Below, piece after piece: positions 1 to 6,677 of a stretch of 36,969 nt of DNA. The notes under the pieces were generated by a model. That model saw only the letters and a program-made list of their open reading frames with translations, made no database searches and had not been told where the DNA came from. The DNA comes from BOG-1112 sp964635325. GTDB taxonomy: Bacteria > Bdellovibrionota_B > Oligoflexia > Oligoflexales > Bog-1112. The DNA is taken from assembly GCA_964635325.1 (NCBI GenBank), contig CAZWOL010000028.1:1-36969 (forward strand). Reading direction: 5' to 3'. Position 1 is the stretch's first letter. Each line of letters starts with the position of its first letter. A program made the position numbers and the translations under genes.

Positions 1-59
1 CAAGTTCGTCAAGTTCGTCAAGTTCGTCAAGTTCGTCAAGTTCGTCAAGTTCGTCCAGT
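1..59. repeat. 9-bp tandem repeat, unit CAAGTTCGT
   Basis: Six perfect head-to-tail copies of CAAGTTCGT occupy bases 1-54, followed by a degenerate partial copy, and the array probably continues left of the window. Read in the coding frame each unit is AGT TCG TCA (Ser-Ser-Ser). Because the unit is a multiple of three, copy-number changes would lengthen or shorten the serine linker without a frameshift. Confidence 0.9.
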
Positions 60-206
60 CACATCCCTATCAACGCAACCAACATAGATACTGTCGAAGA
101 GTTTGAGGCCCTTCCTGATATCCGAGAAATAAATGTTGGTGCAACATTGATATTTACAAGTGACTCAGAACTTTGTCATAGAGGTACTAAGAGGAAGCAT
201 GAGTAA
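1..206 (+). CDS. C-terminal end of a poly-serine protein (5' truncated by the window)
   Basis: An open frame enters from the left edge (first full codon at base 3) and stops at TAA 204-206. It reads 19 consecutive serines, then about 48 residues beginning HIPINATNID and ending in the basic tail RGTKRKHE. The serine run is encoded by a perfect 9-bp tandem repeat. No domain is recognisable in the visible part. A second protein in this window (10566-11561) also carries a poly-Ser tract close to its C-terminus, so the two may belong to one class of surface or secreted proteins; that is inference. The rest of the gene lies outside the window. Confidence 0.65.
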   Translation, partial: SSSSSSSSSSSSSSSSSSSHIPINATNIDTVEEFEALPDIREINVGATLIFTSDSELCHRGTKRKHE

Positions 207-246
207 GACGACGAAAGGTGTCTCTATCTGCATAGATTTGTGGATT

Positions 247-1194
247 CTAGAGAAAAATTGCAGACCAAACTGTTTCAACATCTAGATTGCGGATATCGTC
301 CCACACCTTGACGACACGGTGCTTGTCGTTCAATGGTGACCAAGCCTGTGTTTCGGTATGTGGACCGCAGAGCTTGAGTGTTGCACAGTCTGCAGCTACT
401 GCAAAGTGACTGGCTCCATTTGCATTGCCGATGAAGAGGTGAGAGTTGGCAAGTAGAGCGGTGAGTTCACGGAGTGTAGTCTTTGGACTTGCGAAGGTAC
501 GCACTGCACACTGACGTACCAGTCCTTGAATAATATCTTCTTCACCAGGGCCCCAGCTCCAAATCACAGCAGCATTTTTTTCACGGACCAAACGTTCGGC
601 AAGTGTAACATAGTGTTCAAGAGGCCAGCGTCGATTCTCACGACGGTGTGTGGGGCTAAGCACTATGCGTAGTGGTGCGTTGCGGAAACTTTCATCCGAC
701 ATCAGTTGGTGGAAGGGGCCCAGGTCCTTTTCATTCCAAGGCATTATTAGGCTCTCATCGTGAGTTGCAAACCCAGCAGCATGTAGCAAAGTGAATTTCT
801 CTCGCACTATGTAGTCTGAGTCCTTGGATCTGGGTACAAGCTCTGTAAAGGCCCAGTTGCGTCGCGTATCGAAGGAAATGCGTCTGGGGCAGCGTGTTAG
901 CCATGCAAGCATTGCTGAGCGGGGGTTTGCCATAAAATCAAAGACCAGATCATAGCCTTGTCGATGCAAAGACAGGGCAAATTTTGTGTATGCCCACCAG
1001 TCTTTATCATTGTAGATCAGGAGTTCGTCGATATAGGGAGAGTCTTTGAGTATTTCCCGCCCCATGCTATGGCTAAGAAAGCTGATATGATTCTGAGGGT
1101 TAGCCTCTTTGATCGCGCGCATGCAAGGCGTGGTTAGCAAGATATCCCCAAGCTGCCGAAGTTGGATCATTAGGATCTTTTGTGCAGGCTTCAT
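247..1194 (-). CDS. Glycosyltransferase family 9 (heptosyltransferase-type)
   Basis: A 315-residue GT-B protein resembling ADP-heptose:LPS heptosyltransferases (WaaC/WaaF/RfaQ family), which add heptose to the LPS core at the cytoplasmic face of the inner membrane. The N-terminus (ILMIQLRQLGDILLTTP) is the typical family 9 opening with the RxGD signature. The C-terminal half carries the donor-site region (SHLFIGNANGASHFAVA, equivalent to the usual NDSGPMHLA block, then LCGPHTETQAWSP). Here the usual N-D-S/T-G reads G-N-A-N-G, a divergence in the sugar-nucleotide loop. It is divergent from tyrS with a very short intergenic space and has no strong Shine-Dalgarno. The family is clear; the exact sugar and acceptor cannot be told. 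Confidence 0.85.
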   Translation of the reverse strand: MKPAQKILMIQLRQLGDILLTTPCMRAIKEANPQNHISFLSHSMGREILKDSPYIDELLIYNDKDWWAYTKFALSLHRQGYDLVFDFMANPRSAMLAWLTRCPRRISFDTRRNWAFTELVPRSKDSDYIVREKFTLLHAAGFATHDESLIMPWNEKDLGPFHQLMSDESFRNAPLRIVLSPTHRRENRRWPLEHYVTLAERLVREKNAAVIWSWGPGEEDIIQGLVRQCAVRTFASPKTTLRELTALLANSHLFIGNANGASHFAVAADCATLKLCGPHTETQAWSPLNDKHRVVKVWDDIRNLDVETVWSAIFL

Positions 1195-1245
1195 TTTGTG
1201 TTAATCCTGTATACCTTCTGAAAAATGAAAATGGAGCAAAGTGTC

Positions 1246-2481
1246 GTGAGCATCCAAAGAATTACGGTATCTGCCGAGGAACAACTCGCAGAAATAAAAG
1301 TCGGTTGTGCGGAGATTATTGCAGAAGATGAGCTTCTTGCTAAGCTAAAACGTTCTGTCAAAGAGCAGAAACCCCTACGCGTGAAGCTGGGGGCAGACCC
1401 CTCGAGTCCAGACATCCACTTAGGCCATACTGTGGTCCTCAATAAGCTGCGACTCTTTCAAAGCTTTGGGCACCAGGTGATCTTCATTATTGGGGATTTT
1501 ACCGCTCGTATCGGGGATCCTACGGGCAAATCTAAGACTAGACCCCCATTATCTTCTGAGCAGGTGCTCAATTACGCCAAGACCTATCAGGAGCAAATCT
1601 ATCGCATTCTCGATCCATCGCGTACTGAGGTTGTTTACAACAGTCACTGGCTCGACAAACTGACTCCGATGGATTTTATCCGACTGATGGCTACGCGTAC
1701 TGTGCAGCAAGTTATAGTTCGTGATGATTTCTCCAAACGCTTGGATGAAAACACTCCAATTCATCTCCACGAACTCGTGTATCCACTGCTACAAGGCTAT
1801 GACTCCGTGCACTTGCATGCAGATATAGAGCTCGGTGGCACGGACCAAAAATTCAATTTACTCTTCGGTCGTGAAATGCAACGCCATGCCGGACAAGAGC
1901 CTCAGTGCACACTTACGGTTCCCTTGCTCGAAGGTCTTGATGGCGTTCAGAAGATGTCGAAGAGTTTGGACAACTACATCGGTATTAGCGAGCCTGCGCG
2001 AGAGATCTTTGGCAAATGTATGTCGATCTCGGATGTTTTGATGGTTCGTTTTTACGAACTTCTGAGTCGCAAGGGTCGGGCCTATGTCGAAGATGTTAAA
2101 AAACGTCTGCTCGATGGAACCTTGCATCCGATGGAAGCCAAGAAAGCAATCGCACAAGAAATCACCGAACACTACTGGGGTGCAGAGGAAGGACGGGCAG
2201 CTCGTCAGCACTTTGAGGAGACTTTTTCGAGTCGCAAAGTTCCGACAGATCTGCCTACACATACAGTAAGTGCAGATGCAGATGGCAAGGTGAATCTTAT
2301 CGACGTAAGTGTGCAGCTGGGCTTCTCACAGTCACGTTCGGAGGCTCGACGCTTGCTTAAGCAGAATGGTTTGCATCTGGATGGAGAGACTGTTCAGAGT
2401 GAGTCGGTTGTGTTAGAAGCCAACCGAGACTACATCTTCAAGCAAGGCAAGTTGAAGATGGTAAAACTCAGGCTCTCCTAA
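1246..2481 (+). CDS. tyrS: Tyrosyl-tRNA synthetase
   Basis: Class I aminoacyl-tRNA synthetase that charges tRNA-Tyr in the cytoplasm. The HIGH-type motif is HLGH (in PDIHLGHTVVLNKL), the KMSKS motif is present as VQKMSKSLDN, and the C-terminal ~65 residues form an S4 RNA-binding domain (VQLGFSQSRSEARRLLKQNG). Length is about 411 residues, normal for the longer TyrRS clade. I prefer the GTG at 1246 because GGAG (1233-1236) lies 9 nt upstream and the protein then begins just before the family-typical EEQLAEIKVG segment; in-frame ATGs at 1225 and 1231 lack a Shine-Dalgarno. The stop overlaps the stop of the convergent gene: the two TAs are shared at 2479-2480. Confidence 0.96.
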   Translation: MSIQRITVSAEEQLAEIKVGCAEIIAEDELLAKLKRSVKEQKPLRVKLGADPSSPDIHLGHTVVLNKLRLFQSFGHQVIFIIGDFTARIGDPTGKSKTRPPLSSEQVLNYAKTYQEQIYRILDPSRTEVVYNSHWLDKLTPMDFIRLMATRTVQQVIVRDDFSKRLDENTPIHLHELVYPLLQGYDSVHLHADIELGGTDQKFNLLFGREMQRHAGQEPQCTLTVPLLEGLDGVQKMSKSLDNYIGISEPAREIFGKCMSISDVLMVRFYELLSRKGRAYVEDVKKRLLDGTLHPMEAKKAIAQEITEHYWGAEEGRAARQHFEETFSSRKVPTDLPTHTVSADADGKVNLIDVSVQLGFSQSRSEARRLLKQNGLHLDGETVQSESVVLEANRDYIFKQGKLKMVKLRLS

Positions 2482-3467
2482 GGAAGATCTTTCAAAGCAA
2501 TTTCTTCAATCACTCGCATCAGCTCCGCAGGTCTTTTGCCCACTTCTGCTTTTTCTGCAGAGTAGTTGGGAAATAAGATACGTCCACTGCGAGGGCTTTC
2601 AATATTCTTTCCATCAACGGTTGCGAGCGGTTCCCCTTTTTCAACAGCTTGCAGGTTGATCAAACCTTCTCGTAACTTGATCACACCTTCTTGCGGACAC
2701 TTTAGGGTGTCTTTTACCACGTAAACTTTTCTACGCTCATTCGGTGTCGGATGTGGAGCTTTTTGTGTCTCAAGCATGCAATGTACAAAACGCAGCGCAT
2801 GCAGAGCAACCTTCAGACCAAATCCAGTTTGTAATGGATCAAAACCAGCTTTGCCACATTCGAGTGTTAGTCCAGTTCCTCCGTGTTTGTTGACGTACTC
2901 ATCTGTGCATTGACCGTCTGTGGAGAAATGGGAGTTGATATGCGTAACTATGGGTGTGAAGCTCGACAAGTTTTGCGCAAAGAAAAAACTTTCGCGGGCG
3001 TACGGAAAAATAAAAAAGGGCTCTTCAGCTGGTCTGTTGGTCTGATGCAGGTCTAGGTACCACATTGCATCGGAGAGCAGGGGAAGCAATTCACGCGCCC
3101 TCTTCTCTTCTGCAGTTTGGCCGTGACGATCAAAGCTACGATTAAGATCACGTTCTACAAAACGTACGTTCTTGAGTGCCGCAGGTATATTGCCTAAAAA
3201 GACTCCGATAGGTACGCGACACTGAACCGTTTGACTCGCGAGTAGAGCTAGAAATTCATTCACAACAGCAATGCCGACTGTTTCATTGCCATGGACTATG
3301 CCCGAGAGTACGAACCCCAGTTTTTTGGGAGGAGTCGCTAGCAAAGGGGTCTTTTTGGGCGTGAAGGTGTACGCATATTCAGCAACCTGTTCTATATCCA
3401 TAAGCGGACGGAGGAGTTGAACCCCCTCATTAAACTTACGCAATTCATCTTCGATTTGGCGTGCCAT
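2478..3467 (-). CDS. AstE/AspA-family zinc hydrolase (succinylglutamate desuccinylase / aspartoacylase-like)
   Basis: A 329-residue M14-type zinc amidohydrolase of the AstE/AspA family. Members remove acyl groups from N-acyl amino acids such as N-succinylglutamate or N-acetylaspartate. Visible motifs are the zinc-binding HGNE (GIVHGNETVGIAV), RDLNRSF (substrate-binding Arg/Asn), and DLHQT, which carries the third zinc ligand His. LTLECGKAG probably holds the catalytic Glu. The start at 3467 (MARQIEDEL) is chosen because GGAG lies 6 nt upstream; the longer frame to 3521 has no ribosome site. No arginine succinyltransferase pathway genes flank it, so the physiological substrate is open. Confidence 0.85.
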   Translation of the reverse strand: MARQIEDELRKFNEGVQLLRPLMDIEQVAEYAYTFTPKKTPLLATPPKKLGFVLSGIVHGNETVGIAVVNEFLALLASQTVQCRVPIGVFLGNIPAALKNVRFVERDLNRSFDRHGQTAEEKRARELLPLLSDAMWYLDLHQTNRPAEEPFFIFPYARESFFFAQNLSSFTPIVTHINSHFSTDGQCTDEYVNKHGGTGLTLECGKAGFDPLQTGFGLKVALHALRFVHCMLETQKAPHPTPNERRKVYVVKDTLKCPQEGVIKLREGLINLQAVEKGEPLATVDGKNIESPRSGRILFPNYSAEKAEVGKRPAELMRVIEEIALKDLP

Positions 3468-3553
3468 ACTAAACTCCGAATTGGGACCGCAAAAGCGGAT
3501 ATGGTATGATGAACTGATCATTTCGACTGAGTACCAAAATACGAGGCATATTT

Positions 3554-3883
3554 ATGCTGCGCAATAAAGATCTTCTGAGAAATATCTTTTTCATTGGGAT
3601 CGCGTTCACCATGAGTGCTTGCTCCTGTGACCCCGATGGCAAGAAAGAGTGTGCTTGGACTTTGGAGGCTGAGGCCATGCATGTCGAACGTGTGCAAGAA
3701 GGCTATGTACCTGTCTGTGCTCGCAATCGCAACACTATGAAACAAGACTGCCGTCTGCAAATTACTAGGGAGCTGGCAGAACAATCTGTGTCAAAATTAT
3801 TTCGTTATGCCGACATGCAGGTAGAATCGGTCGCAATTCCTCGGACTATCAAAGAAATCAGTTATTGTGGAGATGCAAAATGA
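3554..3883 (+). CDS. Small lipoprotein
   Basis: A 109-residue predicted lipoprotein. The N-terminus is a Sec signal (RNIFFIGIAFTMSAC) with an acceptable lipobox MSAC, followed by a Cys-rich mature part (C-S-C-D, EC-AW, VC-AR, DC-RL, YC-GD). A GAGG element sits 7 nt upstream of the ATG. The final codons overlap the next gene in an ATGA junction, so the two small lipoproteins are translationally coupled. No known domain is recognised; function unknown. Confidence 0.75.
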   Translation: MLRNKDLLRNIFFIGIAFTMSACSCDPDGKKECAWTLEAEAMHVERVQEGYVPVCARNRNTMKQDCRLQITRELAEQSVSKLFRYADMQVESVAIPRTIKEISYCGDAK

Positions 3884-4401
3884 TGTGGATTCGATTCAGT
3901 CTTCTTGTCTCTCTTTCCCTCTTTGCAGCCCAATGTGTGTCGAAAGGGGGCTCAGGCGAATCCAAGCAGGATGCAGAAAGTCAGGTTGCAAAGTTAGCGC
4001 AGGCCCAGTTTCAGAAAATTTTTGAGAGTAATGCGAATGCAAAAGAAGCTTGGGCACTCTACAGTGGCGGAGGTCTAGCTGGAGTTGGAAAGCATGGGTC
4101 GATGATGGTGGTTGGCAACGACCCACATGCCGAGTTATTCTTCATCCCTTTGGGTAAAAAGGATGTTGTTCGCAACTCGCTGGCTAAAGATCTAAAGTTT
4201 GCAGAGACCATATCAAAGCTAAGTGAGGGCCTAACGGATCACTGGGAGAACGGCTTTGACATGTTTGAAGAAGAGTATGTGCACATGGTGAAAGATGCAG
4301 ACAATAAGCTAAGCATGCAGCGTCTAAGATGGCGTTGCGGTCGCAATCCCTGCAAGCGGTATCATGCACTTGAAACAGCTTTTGAAGCCTTGCAAAAATA
4401 G
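3880..4401 (+). CDS. Predicted lipoprotein, coupled to the preceding one
   Basis: About 173 residues. The start at 3880 is preferred over the ATG at 3865: it forms an ATGA overlap with the upstream stop and has GGAG 7 nt upstream. The N-terminus (MMWIRFSLLVSLSLFAAQC) is a signal peptide ending in AAQC, an unusual lipobox with Gln at -1, followed by a Ser/Gly-rich linker. The mature part is charged and helical, with a Gly-rich SGGGLAGVGKHG segment near residue 65 and two cysteines near the C-terminus. No family recognised. It and its partner probably act together in the envelope. Confidence 0.75.
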   Translation: MMWIRFSLLVSLSLFAAQCVSKGGSGESKQDAESQVAKLAQAQFQKIFESNANAKEAWALYSGGGLAGVGKHGSMMVVGNDPHAELFFIPLGKKDVVRNSLAKDLKFAETISKLSEGLTDHWENGFDMFEEEYVHMVKDADNKLSMQRLRWRCGRNPCKRYHALETAFEALQK

Positions 4402-4418
4402 GACGTTTCTGTTGGTAC

Positions 4419-4450
4419 TTCCGTATCGGAAATGCCTTCGGCGTGCCGAA
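4419..4450. other. Two adjacent short hairpins after the lipoprotein pair
   Basis: Two perfect small dyads lie 5 bp apart: TTCCG-TAT-CGGAA (4419-4431) and TTCGG-CGTG-CCGAA (4437-4450). They follow the stop of the lipoprotein gene at 4401. No U-run follows directly, but a run of T (about 4470-4475) comes 20 nt later. They could be a weak terminator or processing element; the assignment is tentative. Confidence 0.35.
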
Positions 4451-4480
4451 CAATCCCTGAAGATCTTGCTTTTTTCATCG

Positions 4481-4501
4481 AACCTATCTCATAAATAGGT
4501 T
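4481..4501. promoter_or_regulatory. Perfect dyad upstream of pfkA
   Basis: AACCTAT (4481-4487) and ATAGGTT (4495-4501) are perfect 7-bp inverted arms around a 7-bp AT-rich spacer, 30 bp before the pfkA start. The geometry suits a dimeric repressor operator or a 5' UTR hairpin. No confident -35/-10 pair could be placed. Confidence 0.4.
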
Positions 4502-4530
4502 GATAACAGTTTGTAAACAGGAGTTCGAGA

Positions 4531-5583
4531 GTGCGGATAGGTCTATTCACAGGTGGTGGAGATTGTCCTGGTTTAAATGCAGCGATTCGTGCGGTTGTTA
4601 AACGAGCCAGTTTGTCGGGCATCGAGATTGTCGGTATCTACGACAGTTTGCAGGGGTTAATAGAGAGGCCTTTGCGTGCCAAGCCCCTTCAACTCGCGGA
4701 TGTCACGGATCTTGTCGCAAAGGGGGGAACCATCTTAGGGACCTACAATAAGGGGAACCCTTTTACTAAAGATAAAGATGCGAAGATCAAAGCTATTCGG
4801 GCTGGTATGCAAGAGCTCAAATTAGATGGACTCATCTCCATTGGTGGTGAGGGGAGTCAGGGCATTGCTGCAGAAATGGTCAAAGAAAACTTCAACATCA
4901 TCGGTATTCCTAAGACGATCGACAATGATCTGCCCGGTACCGAGCAGACTATTGGGTTTAGTACCTGCGTTGATATAGTCGCTGAGTCTGTGATGCGTTT
5001 GCAGTCGACAGCAGAATCTCATGATCGCATCATGGTGCTCGAAGTTATGGGTCGTGACTCCGGTTACATCGCTCTGCATGGTGGTGTTGCTGGGGGGGCA
5101 AATGTGATTTTAATTCCCGAGATCCCTTTCGACTTTGCAGCAATTGAACGCAAAATTCAGGCTCGTAAGGCGATGGGTCGCAAGTTCTCAGTGATTGTGG
5201 TCTCCGAAGGTGCGCTACCCAAAGATGGCGAGATGACTTACAAGAACGAAGTAAGCGGTGAGAAAAACCTTGGTGGAATAGGTCAGCTCGTTAGCAAAGG
5301 GCTCTACGATCGTACAGGCATGGACATTCGTGTGACTGTGCTTGGGCATATTCAACGCGGAGGTCCACCCAATCCGGTCGATCGCTTGCTCGCAACTCGT
5401 TTTGGTGTGTATGCGGTCGAACTTGCATTGAAGAAACAGTTTGGGCGCCTTGTTGTTCTAAAGGGGCAAAAACTTTCCGATATCGCTTACAAGGACCTGC
5501 CGGTTTACCAGCGCAGAAAAATCGCAGAAAATGATGAAATGTTAACGGCTGCCGAAGGAATCGATATCTGCCTAGGGCGCTAA
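4531..5583 (+). CDS. pfkA: 6-phosphofructokinase
   Basis: Converts fructose-6-phosphate to fructose-1,6-bisphosphate, the committed step of glycolysis. It is 350 residues, starting at GTG 4531 with GGAG 7 nt upstream. Family motifs are clear: GGGDCPGLNAAIRAVV at the N-terminus, GGEGS (105-109), PKTIDND with catalytic Asp131, VMGRDSG, and GHIQRGGPPNPVDR. The phosphoryl-donor positions are mixed: Gly108 (E. coli 104; Gly favours ATP, Asp favours PPi) and Lys128 (E. coli 124; Lys is common in PPi enzymes). This Gly/Lys pattern is known from group III ATP-PFKs of actinomycetes, so ATP use is likely but unproven. Glu107 replaces the usual Asp. It is the first gene of an operon with the GNAT and EVE genes. 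Confidence 0.93.
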   Translation: MRIGLFTGGGDCPGLNAAIRAVVKRASLSGIEIVGIYDSLQGLIERPLRAKPLQLADVTDLVAKGGTILGTYNKGNPFTKDKDAKIKAIRAGMQELKLDGLISIGGEGSQGIAAEMVKENFNIIGIPKTIDNDLPGTEQTIGFSTCVDIVAESVMRLQSTAESHDRIMVLEVMGRDSGYIALHGGVAGGANVILIPEIPFDFAAIERKIQARKAMGRKFSVIVVSEGALPKDGEMTYKNEVSGEKNLGGIGQLVSKGLYDRTGMDIRVTVLGHIQRGGPPNPVDRLLATRFGVYAVELALKKQFGRLVVLKGQKLSDIAYKDLPVYQRRKIAENDEMLTAAEGIDICLGR

Positions 5584-5595
5584 TTGGGAGTTGCT

Positions 5596-6123
5596 ATGCT
5601 TGGTCGATCGAGTATTCGTCTTAGTCCCCTTTCTGTCGAACTCGAAGGTGCGGTTGCAGCATTGATGCGACGCAACCTAGAAAACTACGACGAACATGAA
5701 AACATTCTCATCGCAACTTTTCGTCGTCTGAAAGGTTTGCATGAAGTGTATACGCGAGAGGGCTGTCACTTTCTCGTAGCGATTGATGAAGTGAATCCTA
5801 ACAAACCGATTGCTTGCGTTGGGCTTGGTCCTTTTCATGGTCTTCCGCTCAGTGAAGGTGTGGGTGAGATCCGTGATCTCGTTGTTGAAGAGTCGTATCG
5901 AGGACGAGGCATCGGTAAGATGTTACTCGACCAATCCTTACAGGCGGCAAAGAGCTTTGGCTACCGTCGTTTGTATTTGGAAACGACAAAAAATATGTTG
6001 GTTGCACAAAGGCTTTTCGAAGGCCGAGGTTTTAGGCCTGTCACAGAGAAGGGTCGTTTGATTTCAAACAGCGAGGCGAAGGTAGAAGATATGCCATCGT
6101 ACTATCTATTGGAAAATCTCTAA
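5596..6123 (+). CDS. GNAT-family N-acetyltransferase
   Basis: About 175 residues with the GNAT acetyl-CoA fold. Motif A is RGRGIGKMLLDQSLQAAK, preceded by the strand EIRDLVVEESY, and motif B is YLETTKNMLVAQRLFEGRGF, the usual C-terminal layout. The ATG at 5596 is chosen because GGGAG (5586-5590) is 5 nt upstream; a TTG directly after the pfkA stop is in frame but has no ribosome site. It lies 12 nt after pfkA and 1 nt before the EVE gene, so the three are surely cotranscribed. The acetyl acceptor is not predictable; the overall look resembles small-molecule or amino-acid acetyltransferases (PhnO/MarR-fused type). Confidence 0.85.
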   Translation: MLGRSSIRLSPLSVELEGAVAALMRRNLENYDEHENILIATFRRLKGLHEVYTREGCHFLVAIDEVNPNKPIACVGLGPFHGLPLSEGVGEIRDLVVEESYRGRGIGKMLLDQSLQAAKSFGYRRLYLETTKNMLVAQRLFEGRGFRPVTEKGRLISNSEAKVEDMPSYYLLENL

Positions 6124-6124
6124 T

Positions 6125-6583
6125 ATGACACAGTATTGGTTGATGAAAAGCGAACCCGACGTATACTCTTTTTCACAGTTAAAAAAAGACAAGACAACAC
6201 ATTGGGAAGGGGTCCGCAATTTTCAGGCGCGCAATTTTATGAAGCAGATGCACAAGGGAGACTTTGTGCTCTTTTATCATTCCAACTGTGATGATAAAGG
6301 AGTTGCAGGTCTTGCAAGGATTGTGAACGAAGCTGCTCCCGACCCAGTTGCACTCGACAAAAAAAGTGACTACTTCGATCCCAAAGCTACACGCGAAAAA
6401 AATCCGTGGGTGAGCGTCGAGGTCGCTTTTTACAGAGATCTAAAACATACCGTCACTCTCGAAGCGATCAAAGCAACAAAAAATCTATCCGCTATGACGC
6501 TCGTGAAGAAAGGCAATCGCCTTTCGGTTTTTCCAGTGACAAGAGATGAGTTTGAATGCATTGCAGAGATGGGTGTGTCTTAG
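6125..6583 (+). CDS. EVE domain protein
   Basis: A 152-residue stand-alone EVE domain (PUA-like superfamily, THYN1-type). The N-terminal signature YWLMKSEPDVYSFSQL and the segments WEGVRNFQARNFM and GDFVLFYHSN are hallmarks of the family. EVE domains bind modified bases in DNA or RNA. Stand-alone bacterial copies are widespread, and their cellular job is poorly settled, with links to RNA modification and to defence. The ATG is 1 nt after the GNAT stop. Nothing nearby suggests a restriction system, so a housekeeping RNA-related role is more likely here. Confidence 0.92.
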   Translation: MTQYWLMKSEPDVYSFSQLKKDKTTHWEGVRNFQARNFMKQMHKGDFVLFYHSNCDDKGVAGLARIVNEAAPDPVALDKKSDYFDPKATREKNPWVSVEVAFYRDLKHTVTLEAIKATKNLSAMTLVKKGNRLSVFPVTRDEFECIAEMGVS

Positions 6584-6677
6584 ACAGTATTCATCTTTTC
6601 GAAATTCCGCCCCTCTCTTTGATTTGACGAATCCACCTAACAATGACATCACCTTAGCCGCTAGATGATCATAATCT

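Noticed and set aside
1..59. Left-edge repeats as a CRISPR array
   Set aside because: The unit is 9 bp with no spacers and it is in frame as serine codons; it is a coding tandem repeat.
6125..6583. EVE protein as part of a defence island
   Set aside because: No restriction, toxin or nuclease genes nearby; it is embedded in a pfkA operon.
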